Program-made: the position numbers and the translations under genes
In this document: piece after piece, positions 36,554-45,728 of the stretch
Layout: each line of letters begins with the position of its first letter
Position numbering within the stretch: position 1 is the first letter of the stretch
Origin: Profundibacter sp033851955
GTDB lineage: Bacteria > Pseudomonadota > Alphaproteobacteria > Rhodobacterales > Rhodobacteraceae
Reading direction: 5' to 3'
DNA length: 64,000 bases
Assembly (NCBI GenBank): GCA_033851955.1
Contig: JAWSVK010000010.1
Span: forward strand, 232,004-296,003
Notes under the pieces: generated by a model
The model's input: only the letters and a program-made list of their open reading frames with translations
What the model was told of the DNA's origin: nothing
Database searches by the model: none

Positions 36554-37005
36554 TACAGGTGCTTTTCCATGAAGATGCTGGTTGGGTTGGCCTCATAGTT
36601 CCCAAAGGGTTCGCAAGGTGAAAACCCGTGACGCGCATACAATTTGTGCGCGGCGTGCAGCAGGCTGCCGGTCTCAAGTTTAACGATGGGTAATTCTAGC
36701 GTGCGGGCGTGGTCTTCGAATTGGCGCATCAAGGCGTCGGCTGCCCCTTTGCCGCGGGCGGCCTCGACGACGAACATAGACTTCATCTCGCCGTAGTCAC
36801 CTTTGTTCGCGAGCGCCACACAGCCCAGCGTGGCGTCGCCCTCGCGGGCGATAAAGAAATGAATGTCGGTTGTGCAGAGGGCATCAATCGACAAGAAATG
36901 ATTGTCTTCAGGCGGAAACAGACTTTCCATCAAAGCATGGCTAGCTTGCAGCAAGGCCGTGGCCTGTGGATCGCGCGGATCACCTGGTTCGATAATCAGT
37001 GTCAT
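36553..37005 (-). CDS. GNAT-family N-acetyltransferase
   Basis: 150 residues. The acetyl-CoA-binding segment is MFVVEAARGKGAADALMRQFEDHA (the R-G-K-G-A loop of motif A), and the C-terminal HKLYARHGFSPCEPF is motif B. Similar enzymes acetylate small molecules or peptides; the acceptor cannot be told. It overlaps cobW by 4 nt and cobN by 1 nt, which ties it to cobalt metabolism by position. Confidence 0.88.
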   Translation of the reverse strand: MTLIIEPGDPRDPQATALLQASHALMESLFPPEDNHFLSIDALCTTDIHFFIAREGDATLGCVALANKGDYGEMKSMFVVEAARGKGAADALMRQFEDHARTLELPIVKLETGSLLHAAHKLYARHGFSPCEPFGNYEANPTSIFMEKHL

Positions 37006-38078
37006 GCCTGTAGTGCCTTGGTGATGGCAACTTGGTCTAATCCGGTTTGGCCGATCACAACCAATGTCGTTATGCGAGATTCACCGGCGGCAAACGGGCG
37101 GTCAAAGTAGCTGTCGATGCGAGGGCCAACGGCTTGAATGGTCAGGCGCATGGGCTTGCCTGCCACGGCTGCAAAGCCTTTGAGACGCAGAATATTGTGG
37201 GCGCGGATCACGTCGGCGGTTTTGGTTGTAAAACCTGCGACATCGTCGATTTCACCCAGTGTGACGGCGAAACTTTGAAATTCGTCGTGGCCATGTTCAT
37301 GCTCGTGATCATGGTGGTGATCGTCTTCCTTATCATCGTCGTGATGATGATGGTGATGATGCACTTCGTGACGGGCGTTTAGATCGTCTTCGGCGCTGAT
37401 ACCTTGACCCAACAGCACATCCACCGGCAAAGCGCCCATGGTGGATTTGACCACCTGCACGCCGTCGCGGGATTCATTGCGCAAGCGCATCACCAATTCG
37501 GTTGATTCTGCTTCGGTCAGCAGGTCGGCTTTGTTCACCACGATCATATCAGCGCAGGCGACTTGGTCTTCGAACAATTCGGACAGCGGTGTTTCGTGAT
37601 CAAGGTTGTCATCTTGCGCGCGTTGGGCATCAACGGCAGCCACATTGGCAGCGAATTGCCCATCCACAACAGCCCGCCCGTCGACCACAGTGACGACACC
37701 GTCTACGGTTACGCGGGTGCTGATTTCAGGCCAGTTAAAGGCGCGAACCAAGGGTTGTGGAAGCGCCAGCCCTGAGGTTTCGATCACGATGTGATCTGGT
37801 GGCGTGTCGCGGTTCAGCAGTTTTTGTATGGTCGGGATAAATTCATCAGCCACGGTGCAGCAGATGCAGCCGTTTGACAGCTCCATCACATCCTCATCGG
37901 TGCAGGTTTCAATGCCACAGCCCTTTAGGATGTCACCATCAACACCGAGATCACCAAATTCATTGATGATCAGGGCAATGCGCTTTCCATTGGCGTTGGA
38001 CAGCATGTGACGGATCAGGGTGGTTTTGCCAGCGCCCAAAAAGCCTGTGACAACAGTGGCGGGAATTTTAGCGGCCAT
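37002..38078 (-). CDS. cobW: CobW-type metallochaperone GTPase with His-rich loop
   Basis: 358 residues. Walker A GFLGAGKTT (12-20), the metal-binding GCICC motif and a GTP-specificity NKADL are present. A very His/Asp-rich loop (HEVHHHHHHHDDDKED..., about 236-260) precedes the C-terminal domain and probably holds cobalt. ATG 38078 has GAGGT ahead; the frame also reaches 38123. CobW proteins are thought to deliver cobalt to the chelatase; here the gene lies in the CobN operon. Confidence 0.93.
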   Translation of the reverse strand: MAAKIPATVVTGFLGAGKTTLIRHMLSNANGKRIALIINEFGDLGVDGDILKGCGIETCTDEDVMELSNGCICCTVADEFIPTIQKLLNRDTPPDHIVIETSGLALPQPLVRAFNWPEISTRVTVDGVVTVVDGRAVVDGQFAANVAAVDAQRAQDDNLDHETPLSELFEDQVACADMIVVNKADLLTEAESTELVMRLRNESRDGVQVVKSTMGALPVDVLLGQGISAEDDLNARHEVHHHHHHHDDDKEDDHHHDHEHEHGHDEFQSFAVTLGEIDDVAGFTTKTADVIRAHNILRLKGFAAVAGKPMRLTIQAVGPRIDSYFDRPFAAGESRITTLVVIGQTGLDQVAITKALQA

Positions 38079-38138
38079 GAAAGGCACCTCGCGAATTGGA
38101 ATTAAACGGAGCAACGGGGCCAAGGCCCCGCCACAAGA

Positions 38139-38867
38139 CTATGCTGATTTGGCGTTCGCATCACGGTTCCAGAAATATCCGGCGGCAAGGCCCAGAACAA
38201 CCCAATCTGCCATACTTACAACCAGTGACCGCATAACAAATTCGCCAGCCAGTTCAGGCGGCGCCAAACCTGCGTATCCATCTAAACGTGGTGCACCTAT
38301 TAGATGGGGGGCCACCAGCAGCACAAGGCCGGTCAAGATGAAAATCGGGGTGCGACCATATGCAAATAAAGCAAAAGCTAGCGCTGAAGCAATTGCAGTT
38401 GTAATCCACCAAAGCTGGCGTAATTCCAATGCCTCGTTGGGTGTTCCGGGTATCTCAGGTGGCAAGCCAAGGCCAGTCATGATGTGAACCGAAGCGAAAC
38501 CACCGATCCCCCACAAAAGGGCATCTTTTATTGATACGCTCTGCCCAAGCAGCTCAACAGTGGCAAAACCCGCAGTCATGAACAGCGACCAACCGACAAA
38601 TGTCACAAGCGTTGCAAAGAAGGTTTTTGAAAGTCTGGACAGCCTTTTATTCAATTTGTCCTGATCTGACTCAACCGTTGCGTCAGGTTCAACTGGCTCC
38701 AATGCCTCATTCAACTTAAGAACACCGCTAAAGTGGCTTTTGTTTCCGGTCTCGTACTCTTCCCCTTCAATCGTAAGAGGATCTACCAACGTAAACTGTA
38801 GCAGAACGGCAATCAGCCCTGCTATCAGACCAGCGAACAACGCGCTGGTAAACAGACGTGTGGTCAT
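38139..38867 (-). CDS. cbtA: Cobalt transporter subunit CbtA
   Basis: 242 residues with about five membrane segments. It starts TRLFTSALFAGLIAGLIAVLLQ, the usual CbtA opening, and includes WGIGGFASVHIMTGLGLPPEIPG. CbtAB are predicted cobalt transporters recognised through their association with B12 riboswitches. Here the gene directly follows cbtB (3-nt gap) under such a riboswitch. Transport has been inferred in the family mainly from context. Confidence 0.93.
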   Translation of the reverse strand: MTTRLFTSALFAGLIAGLIAVLLQFTLVDPLTIEGEEYETGNKSHFSGVLKLNEALEPVEPDATVESDQDKLNKRLSRLSKTFFATLVTFVGWSLFMTAGFATVELLGQSVSIKDALLWGIGGFASVHIMTGLGLPPEIPGTPNEALELRQLWWITTAIASALAFALFAYGRTPIFILTGLVLLVAPHLIGAPRLDGYAGLAPPELAGEFVMRSLVVSMADWVVLGLAAGYFWNRDANAKSA

Positions 38868-38870
38868 AGG

Positions 38871-39053
38871 TTAGTGGCAGGGAAACGCGAGCGTGTGGCG
38901 TGTGTCGTGAGCTGAGTCGTGAAACACAGTTGCCTGCGCGAAACCGGCAAAAAAGATCAGAAACATGCCAGCGGCAACGGCCGTAACGATAGGCATCACG
39001 CCAGCGGCGGATTTGGCGGATGATTCTGTGTGTGTTTGGGTCAGTACAGTCAT
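38871..39053 (-). CDS. cbtB: Cobalt transporter subunit CbtB
   Basis: 60 residues: one membrane helix (VTAVAAGMFLIFFAGFAQA) followed by the His-rich tail VFHDSAHDTRHTLAFPCH typical of CbtB, likely a cobalt-binding site. GGAATGA precedes the ATG. It is the first gene of the minus-strand operon, about 50 nt after the cobalamin riboswitch. Confidence 0.93.
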   Translation of the reverse strand: MTVLTQTHTESSAKSAAGVMPIVTAVAAGMFLIFFAGFAQATVFHDSAHDTRHTLAFPCH

Positions 39054-39099
39054 TTTGTCATTCCTTTATCCTGTCATCCCCGACAGGTTGGTTGCAGTT

Positions 39100-39330
39100 C
39101 ATGTCAGGCCGGTCTCCTGGCTCGCGGATCAAAATGCAGTGCCTCCTTCCCGAGTTTCCCCAGTGGATATTGGCGCGCACTCCTCGCTTACAGTCGCGGG
39201 GGCGGCTGTGGCATCTGGTCCCTAATTGGGTCACCGTCACCACATTCCCAGTTTCATCCCCAAGCGCTTGTGCGCCCGTGCGGGGAACCTTACCCCACCT
39301 GTTTGAAGGCAACAGCGCGCCTGGGTCAAG
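39100..39330 (-). promoter_or_regulatory. Cobalamin riboswitch controlling the cbtB-cbtA-cobW-cobN operon
   Basis: On the minus strand the conserved parts appear in order: the GGTGACGGTGACCC region, CCACAGCCGCCCCCGCGACTG (the GCCCCCGC...ACTG core), CCACTGGGGAAACTCGGGAAGG, and the B12 box GCCAGGAGACCGGCC at about 39104-39120. This is the AdoCbl riboswitch consensus; binding of coenzyme B12 would shut off the downstream transporter and chelatase genes. The 5' boundary is approximate. Confidence 0.93.
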
Positions 39331-39403
39331 TGGATTTACGACATGGTGTGCGCATTTTGCGGCCCGTACTTTGGGTCGAAATACGGAAAATATCGCAATA
39401 TCT

Positions 39404-39443
39404 TGTGGATAAGTCGGCCCAATCAGCCATATCCTGTGGTTAT
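39404..39443. promoter_or_regulatory. Two DnaA-box-like sites upstream of smc
   Basis: TGTGGATAA at 39404-39412 is the exact complement of the consensus DnaA box TTATCCACA. TGTGGTTAT at 39435-39443 differs from it by one base. They lie 70-100 bp before the smc start. No AT-rich unwinding region or other origin genes are seen, so a chromosomal origin is unlikely; they could regulate smc or titrate DnaA. Confidence 0.4.
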
Positions 39444-39510
39444 TCGTTGACAGCCATAGGGGGGAGCCGCCAAATTTGACCACAACGGAATCACCAGTAG
39501 GCAGAATTTT

Positions 39511-42500
39511 TTGCAATTTTCCAAACTTAGGCTCAATGGCTTTAAAAGCTTTGTAGACCCGACCGAACTGGTGATCGCGGACGGGTTGACTGGCGTTGTT
39601 GGGCCGAACGGTTGTGGAAAATCCAATCTGCTCGAGGCGCTGCGTTGGGTGATGGGTGAAAATCGCCCGACTGCAATGCGCGGCGGCGGCATGGAAGATG
39701 TGATCTTTGCCGGTGCCGCAAGCCGTCCAGCGCGTAACTTTGCCGAAGTGTCCATCACCATTGATAACTCTGATCGTTTGGCGCCTGCGGGGTTCAATGA
39801 TCTGGATTCGCTTGAGATTGTACGACGGATCACGCGGGATGCGGGCAGTGCGTATAAGGCCAACACCAAAGACGTGCGGGCGCGTGATGTGCAGATGTTG
39901 TTTGCGGATGCTTCAACTGGGTCGCATTCACCAGCTTTGGTGCGTCAGGGGCAAATTGCCGAGTTGATCAACGCCAAGCCAAAAAACCGCCGCCGCATTT
40001 TGGAAGAAGCGGCTGGGATTTCGGGGCTGTATCAGCGCCGCCATGAGGCCGAGCTGAAGCTGAAAGGCACCGAGACCAATCTGGCACGGGTTGATGATGT
40101 GATTGAGCAATTGGCAACGCAATTGGCGCAATTGGCACGCCAAGCAAGGCAAGCCGCGCGGTACCGCACCATCGGGGACGATTTGCGTAAGTCCGAAGGT
40201 CTGTTGTTGTACCGACGCTGGAAAGAAGCGGACGAGGCACAGGCCAAGGCCCAAACCGAATTGACGGAACGTACCAAATTGGCGGCCCAAGCCGAGGGGG
40301 CTGCGCGCGGTGCTGGTAAGGCGCGTGAAGCCAGTGAAGAAAAGCTGCCAGCTCTGCGTGAAGAAGAGGCTATCGCCGCGGCTGTTTTGCAGCGGTTGAC
40401 GGTGCAGCGTGACACGTTGAAAGACCAAGAAGCACAAGCCTTGCAAATGATTGCAGCTTTGACGGCGCGGATCGATCAGCTGACCCATGATATGGAACGC
40501 GAGGCAGGGTTGAACCGTGATGCGGGCGAAACCATCGAGCGGCTGGAGTGGGAGCAGGGCCAGATTGCCAAGGCCAGCGAAGGGCACGAGGCGCGATTGG
40601 ATGAGGCTGGCGAAGCGGCCCGCGACGGGGCCGGTATTTTGCAGGAACGCGAAGCGGCATTGGCGCAGCTGACAGAAGATGTGGCACGGTTGTCAGCCAA
40701 GCACCACTCGGCGCACCGTCTGCAAGAGGACAGCCGCAAAACGCTGGACAAAAATGAGGCCGAGGCAGAGCGGGCCCGCGAAGCTGTTGTTGGGTCCAAG
40801 GCGGCATTGGCCCAGTCAGTGACAGATTTTGAAGTCGCGCAAACGGCAGAGAAAGCGGCGGTCTTGGCGGCTGTGGCTGCTGAAGAGGCGTTGGCCAAGG
40901 CGGACGATTCTCGCAATGAAGCGCAATCGCGCGAAGCGGATGCACGTGCGGAACGCTCCGAAGCCGAGGGCGAAGCAAATGCGCTGCGGGCCGAGGTTGG
41001 TGCGCTGGCCAAATTGGTGCAACGCGACACGGCTGAAGGTGGTCAAGTGTTAGACGTTGTGCGGGTTCAACCGGGCTATGAAAAAGCACTGGGCGCGGCC
41101 TTGGCGGATGATTTGCGTGCGCCAGAAGTGGGCCCCGATGCAATGTCGGGCTGGGCGGTTTTGCCAGCTTACCCTTCCGCGCAGACTTTGCCGCGTGGTG
41201 TGAATGCTCTGACGAATTATGTGTCAGTTCCCGAAGTTTTGGCAAGGCGCATGGGGCAGGTCGGTTTGGTGGATGTCGATGATGGTGCGGGGTTGCAGGC
41301 TGATCTTTTGCCGGGGCAACGGCTGGTTAGTCTTGAGGGTGATTTGTGGCGCTGGGATGGGTTTCGCGCTGGTGCCGAAGACGCGCCAAGCGCGGCCGCA
41401 CTGCGGTTGCAACAGTTAAACCGTTTGGTTGAGTTGAAGAAAGATTTGGAAAACGCCAGCGCCAAATCTGACGGTGCATCGCGTGCGCATGAGCTGTTAT
41501 CAGAAGAGCTGAAACGCTTGACCGTTGAAGACCAACAGGCCCGCGAAGCCCGTCGTGATGCGGACCGTGCGGTGTCAGATGCCAACCGCGCCTTGTCAAA
41601 AGCTGAGGCGGATCAAAGTATTGCATCCGGCAAGCTAGAGAGCCTTGGGTTGGCTGTGGCGCGGTTTGAGGAAGAAGCCTCATCCGCGCGGCAACGGCTG
41701 CTAGAAGCTGATCGTGCTGTCGCTGAATTGGGCGATCTGGATGCAGCACGTATTGAGGTTGAAGACACCAAAATGACGGTCGAGGCGGCGCGGATCACAA
41801 TGATGTCCAAACGGTCAGCCCATGATGAATTGCGCCGTGAAGGCGATACGCGGATCAAGCGCAGTCAGGAAATCACCAAAGAGATTTCAGGCTGGCGGCT
41901 TCGGTTGGAAACGGCTGAAAAAAGGATCGCCGAACTGAACGAACGTAAGGTTCAATCCGAGGCCGAACTGAAAGAAGCCAGTGCTGCGCCCGAGGAAATC
42001 GCGGCTAAGCGGGACGAGTTAGCCGACGCAATTTCAGACGCTGAAACACGCCGCCGTGCAGCCGCCGATACATTGAGCGTGGCGGAAACCGCGTTGCGAG
42101 ATGCCGTTGATGCGGAGCGCGACGCAGAGCGCAGCGCCTCTGAAGCCCGCGAAGGCCGCGCACGCTCCGAAGCCCGCGCAGAGGCCGCGCGTGAAACGGT
42201 GGCCTATGCAGCCGAGCGGATTGCTGAGGAGCAAGAAACAACACCGCAAAAGCTGCTTGAAGAACTGGATACTGACCCGGACAAAATGCCGTCCTCGGAA
42301 AACATAGAGGCCGATGTGAACCGGTTGAAACGCCAACGCGATGCGCTGGGCGCGGTCAATTTACGGGCCGAAGAAGACGCCAAAGAAGTCGAAGTCGAGC
42401 ACGACACACTGTTGAGTGAAAAAACCGATCTGGAAGAGGCCACCAAGAAATTGCGCACGGGCATTGCCAGCCTGAATAAAGAGGGCCGTGAACGCCTGTT

Positions 42501-42966
42501 GACGGCGTTCGAGCAAGTGAACAACAATTTCGGTTTCCTGTTTACCCATCTGTTCGGCGGCGGCGAAGCCAAGTTGGTTTTGGTCGAAAGCGACGATCCG
42601 CTAGAGGCCGGTTTGGAAATCATGTGCCAGCCCCCGGGCAAGAAACTGTCGACGCTTTCATTGCTGTCCGGTGGCGAACAAACTCTGACGGCAATGGCGT
42701 TGATATTCGCGGTGTTCTTGGCCAACCCTGCGCCGATTTGCGTGCTCGACGAGGTTGACGCGCCTTTGGATGATGCCAATGTCACGCGGTTTTGCGACCT
42801 GCTCGATGAAATGTCCCGTCGCACCGACACGCGGTTCTTGATCATCACGCACCACGCGGTGACCATGTCGCGCATGAACCGCCTTTTCGGGGTGACGATG
42901 GGCGAGTTGGGCGTCAGCCAATTGGTCAGCGTAGATTTGAAAAAGGCCGAGGCAATGGTGGCCTAG
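39511..42966 (+). CDS. smc: Chromosome segregation ATPase SMC (condensin)
   Basis: 1151 residues from a TTG start. The N-terminal head has Walker A GPNGCGKSN (31-39) and LVRQGQIAELINAKPKNRRRILEEAAGISGLY. Long Ala/Glu-rich coiled coils flank a hinge near 500-640. The C-terminal head has signature LSLLSGGEQ (about 1050) and Walker B PICVLDEVDAPLDD (about 1076). SMC with ScpA and ScpB compacts and aligns the chromosome arms; the scp genes are not here. No upstream ATG fits, since the sequence before FSKLRLNGFKSF is only TTG-Q. Confidence 0.96.
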   Translation: MQFSKLRLNGFKSFVDPTELVIADGLTGVVGPNGCGKSNLLEALRWVMGENRPTAMRGGGMEDVIFAGAASRPARNFAEVSITIDNSDRLAPAGFNDLDSLEIVRRITRDAGSAYKANTKDVRARDVQMLFADASTGSHSPALVRQGQIAELINAKPKNRRRILEEAAGISGLYQRRHEAELKLKGTETNLARVDDVIEQLATQLAQLARQARQAARYRTIGDDLRKSEGLLLYRRWKEADEAQAKAQTELTERTKLAAQAEGAARGAGKAREASEEKLPALREEEAIAAAVLQRLTVQRDTLKDQEAQALQMIAALTARIDQLTHDMEREAGLNRDAGETIERLEWEQGQIAKASEGHEARLDEAGEAARDGAGILQEREAALAQLTEDVARLSAKHHSAHRLQEDSRKTLDKNEAEAERAREAVVGSKAALAQSVTDFEVAQTAEKAAVLAAVAAEEALAKADDSRNEAQSREADARAERSEAEGEANALRAEVGALAKLVQRDTAEGGQVLDVVRVQPGYEKALGAALADDLRAPEVGPDAMSGWAVLPAYPSAQTLPRGVNALTNYVSVPEVLARRMGQVGLVDVDDGAGLQADLLPGQRLVSLEGDLWRWDGFRAGAEDAPSAAALRLQQLNRLVELKKDLENASAKSDGASRAHELLSEELKRLTVEDQQAREARRDADRAVSDANRALSKAEADQSIASGKLESLGLAVARFEEEASSARQRLLEADRAVAELGDLDAARIEVEDTKMTVEAARITMMSKRSAHDELRREGDTRIKRSQEITKEISGWRLRLETAEKRIAELNERKVQSEAELKEASAAPEEIAAKRDELADAISDAETRRRAAADTLSVAETALRDAVDAERDAERSASEAREGRARSEARAEAARETVAYAAERIAEEQETTPQKLLEELDTDPDKMPSSENIEADVNRLKRQRDALGAVNLRAEEDAKEVEVEHDTLLSEKTDLEEATKKLRTGIASLNKEGRERLLTAFEQVNNNFGFLFTHLFGGGEAKLVLVESDDPLEAGLEIMCQPPGKKLSTLSLLSGGEQTLTAMALIFAVFLANPAPICVLDEVDAPLDDANVTRFCDLLDEMSRRTDTRFLIITHHAVTMSRMNRLFGVTMGELGVSQLVSVDLKKAEAMVA

Positions 42967-43041
42967 TTCAGAAAACGACGTTGACGATAGCGCCTATTTT
43001 TGGTTCATTTGGGCCACCCCTATTATGAAGGAAGGTGAAGA

Positions 43042-43518
43042 ATGAATTTTCATACAAAGCTGTTTGGCGGGCTAGCAACCGCAGTAATGATTGCAAGCGC
43101 TTCAGTTGCAAGCGCAGATATCACGGCCAAGAATGCAAATGTTGTCATGAAGGCAATGCAGAGCTTTGGTCTGGTTGCGACGATGGGCGAAGATTCGCAG
43201 GGCGACCCCAAAATCTCAAGCCGTATTTCTGACACCAAATATTCTGTCTACTTCTATGGCTGTGAGGATAATGACAATTGCAACTCGATCCTGATCAAGG
43301 CGGGTTATGATTTGAACAACGGAATTTCGGCATCAAAGGTCAATGAGTGGAACCGTGAAAAGCGATTTGCAAAAGCCTATATTGATGATGACGGCGATCC
43401 GTTTCTCGAGATGGATGTGAATCTGGATTATGACGGAGTTGGCGAGAAAAATTTCGAAGATACGCTGGATTGGTGGCGCATATCGGTTGAGGATTTTGAG
43501 GAATTCATTGACTGGTAG
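43042..43518 (+). CDS. Secreted YbjN-domain protein
   Basis: 158 residues with a Sec signal peptide ending ASVASA (after about 25). The mature part ITAKNANVVMKAMQSFGLVATMGEDSQGDPKI and KVNEWNREKRFAKAYIDDDGDPFLEMDVNLDYDGV is of the YbjN type. GAAGGTGAAG precedes ATG. Role unknown; YbjN-fold proteins often act as adaptors. A strong terminator follows. Confidence 0.85.
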   Translation: MNFHTKLFGGLATAVMIASASVASADITAKNANVVMKAMQSFGLVATMGEDSQGDPKISSRISDTKYSVYFYGCEDNDNCNSILIKAGYDLNNGISASKVNEWNREKRFAKAYIDDDGDPFLEMDVNLDYDGVGEKNFEDTLDWWRISVEDFEEFIDW

Positions 43519-43536
43519 TTGAGGCCAAGACATTTG

Positions 43537-43572
43537 AAAAAGCCCCGAGCAAATCGCGCGGGGCTTTTTTTA
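43537..43572. terminator. Bidirectional rho-independent terminator
   Basis: Stem AAAAGCCCCG (43537-43546) pairs with CGGGGCTTTT (43559-43568), with a T run after it on the plus strand and an A run on the other side. It lies between convergent genes and can serve both. Confidence 0.9.
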
Positions 43573-43577
43573 TTGGG

Positions 43578-44756
43578 CTACAGTTTTTGCAACAACGCAA
43601 CCGTAGGCCACGCATCCGCAGGCAGACCCAAACGCTGCTGTTCGCGTTGAATGGCGATGCGGGTTTTGGCCCCCAGAATGCCATCAATTTTACCCACATC
43701 ATGGCCCCGTGCAGACAGTTTTTTCTGCAAACTGCGCATTTGTTTGCCCGACAGGCCTGGGTTGGGATTGCCAGAATTATAAGCAGGCGCGCCTTCTAAT
43801 CGGGTTGCGAAATAGGCGGCTGTGGCGACGTAGGTAAAACTTTGGTTCCATTCAAAATACACGCGGAAATTGGGGTAAGCGATGAACGCTGGCCCGTTGC
43901 GCCCCATCGGCAAAATGATCGACGCATTCAGCCCATTCGCCAGTTTGCCGTTGCGGGCTTTAACCCCCATTTTGGCCCAATTAGAGACTGGTAACTGCGT
44001 GGTCAGGCCCGTTTTGGACCAGTCCAACGACTTTGGCACAGTGATCTCTTGCAACCATGGTTGCCCCGCCTGCCAGCCCAGATTTGACAGCATTTTTGCG
44101 CCCGACATCAGAGCGTCTGGAACGGACGTTTTTAGGCGAACTTTGCCGTCCCCGTCGCCGTCGACGCCGTTTTCCAAAATATCGGCGGGCAGCATTTGAA
44201 CCATGCCGATTTCACCGGCCCATGCACCGGTGGTTTTCGACGGTGAAAACTCGCCACGCTCAAAGAGCGTGAGGGCGGCAAATACTTGTGGGCGAAACAA
44301 ATGTGGACGGCGGCAATCATGGGCCAGTGTAACCAGTGAGTTCAACGTATTGAAATTACCCTGATACGAGCCGTAGTCCGTTTCAAATGCCCAAAACGCC
44401 AGCAAAACACCGCGATTGATGCCGTATTGCTGTTGGATCCGATCAAAGATGCGGTCATATTTCCCCGCATTTGCACGACCTTTGTCGATGCGGCCTTTAC
44501 TGATTAATGCACGGGAAAAATCAATGAAATTTTTCTGGAACACTCCTTGCGAGCGATCGGCCTTTAGCGTTTTTGGGTCTTGGCGGACGTTTGCGAAAAA
44601 CTGTTGGGTTTTGGCGGCAGAATGGCCTGCCGCAATTGCTTCTTTTTGCATCGTCGCAATGAAACGGCTGAATTTACCACCACATGGCGTTTTGGCGTGC
44701 ATCGGCGTGATGGACAGGCTCAGGGCCGTGATGATCGGGAAGATAGATAAACGCAT
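43578..44756 (-). CDS. Lytic murein transglycosylase, MltB family
   Basis: 392 residues. Signal peptide (MRLSIFPIITALSLSITPMHA). The catalytic domain has the acid Glu in LLAFWAFETDYGSYQGNFNTLNSL, plus EIGMVQMLPADILENGVDGDGDG. A C-terminal peptidoglycan-binding repeat (MRSLQKKLSARGHDVGKIDGILGAKTRIAIQ...) follows. It cleaves glycan strands of the cell wall to anhydromuropeptides, in the periplasm. No lipobox is evident, so it is probably soluble. Stands alone. Confidence 0.92.
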   Translation of the reverse strand: MRLSIFPIITALSLSITPMHAKTPCGGKFSRFIATMQKEAIAAGHSAAKTQQFFANVRQDPKTLKADRSQGVFQKNFIDFSRALISKGRIDKGRANAGKYDRIFDRIQQQYGINRGVLLAFWAFETDYGSYQGNFNTLNSLVTLAHDCRRPHLFRPQVFAALTLFERGEFSPSKTTGAWAGEIGMVQMLPADILENGVDGDGDGKVRLKTSVPDALMSGAKMLSNLGWQAGQPWLQEITVPKSLDWSKTGLTTQLPVSNWAKMGVKARNGKLANGLNASIILPMGRNGPAFIAYPNFRVYFEWNQSFTYVATAAYFATRLEGAPAYNSGNPNPGLSGKQMRSLQKKLSARGHDVGKIDGILGAKTRIAIQREQQRLGLPADAWPTVALLQKL

Positions 44757-44816
44757 AAGAACCTTTCAAACTGAATTTGGCGCAGATTAGCAGGACCGGC
44801 CCACAAGGCAACCGGC

Positions 44817-45728
44817 TCAGGCGATCAACGCCACAAAAGCCGTGAGCAAAACCGTTGTCGCCCATGTTCGCCAAAGCACAGCGCTGGCGGAATCAACGTC
44901 ATCAGCGGTCAGGGTGTGGCGGCCTTCTGTGTGGACAAACGGAAATGCGCGCAACTCGCCGTCATAACTGCGCGGGCCAGCAAGGCCGATGTTCAGCGCG
45001 ACGGCCATAGCGGCTTCGGGCCAACCAGCGTTTGGTGAACGGTGCAGCGGAGCGTCGCGAAAAATGAGGCTCGCTTTGGACAGGGTTCCGTGACAAAGCG
45101 CGATTAAAAAAGCGGTGATGCGGGCGGGAATCCAGTTGATAAGGTCATCAAATCGCGCCGCGGCCCAGCCAAATTCGCGATGCCTTGGAGTCATATAGCC
45201 GATCATCGAGTCGGCCGTGTTGGTGATTTTATAGATCAGCAACCCTGGCAAACCGAGTAGCAAAAACCAAAAGGCGGGGGCAATCACGCCATCTGAAAGG
45301 TTCTCGGCAGCGCTCTCGATAGCGCCTCTTGCGACGGCGCTTTGGTCCATGTCGCGGGTGTCGCGGCCAACGATTTGGGCAACGGCCAATCGTCCGTCAC
45401 CTATTGAAAGACGCAGGGCATTGGCCACGGCTGTGACATGTTGAGTTAGGCTTTTTTGCGCGAGTAAAATAGCAGCGATCAGTGTTTGAATAATGTCATA
45501 ATCAGGCAGATTGGAAACTGCAAAACCCAATATCCCCGCCCCTGCGCACAGGGCAATCAGCACTAGGATTCCGTTGCGCCGCTGCCCGGTGTTGAAGCGA
45601 TTATCCATCCAGCCCACAAGCCGTCCCATCAAAACGGCCGGGTGTGGGATCCGTGACCAAAGGCATTTCGGTTCGCCAAAGATGCCATCAATCAGGAGCG
45701 CAAGCAAAAGGATTAGCGCGTTGCTCAC
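44817..45728 (-). CDS. cobD: Adenosylcobinamide-phosphate synthase CobD (CbiB)
   Basis: 303 residues from GTG 45728, whose GTGA overlaps the cobC stop by 4 nt; an ATG at 45752 would lie deeper in cobC. Several membrane segments; conserved blocks DGIFGEPKCLWSRIPHPAVLMG, VGRDTRDMDQSAVARGAIESAAENLSDGVIAPAF and PNAGWPEAAMAVALNIGL. It joins the aminopropanol arm to adenosylcobyric acid at the membrane. Last gene of DUF1636-cobC-cobD. Nomenclature follows the Pseudomonas denitrificans names. Confidence 0.95.
   Translation of the reverse strand: MSNALILLLALLIDGIFGEPKCLWSRIPHPAVLMGRLVGWMDNRFNTGQRRNGILVLIALCAGAGILGFAVSNLPDYDIIQTLIAAILLAQKSLTQHVTAVANALRLSIGDGRLAVAQIVGRDTRDMDQSAVARGAIESAAENLSDGVIAPAFWFLLLGLPGLLIYKITNTADSMIGYMTPRHREFGWAAARFDDLINWIPARITAFLIALCHGTLSKASLIFRDAPLHRSPNAGWPEAAMAVALNIGLAGPRSYDGELRAFPFVHTEGRHTLTADDVDSASAVLWRTWATTVLLTAFVALIA

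Noticed and set aside
36709..37382. Plus-strand open frames opposite the GNAT and CobW genes
   Set aside because: They only mirror the real minus-strand genes, and one of them ends in Met/Val repeats produced by the antisense of the His-rich loop.
39020..39516. Several overlapping open frames of 85-150 codons between cbtB and smc
   Set aside because: They cover the cobalamin riboswitch and have no family resemblance; the conserved RNA explains the sequence.
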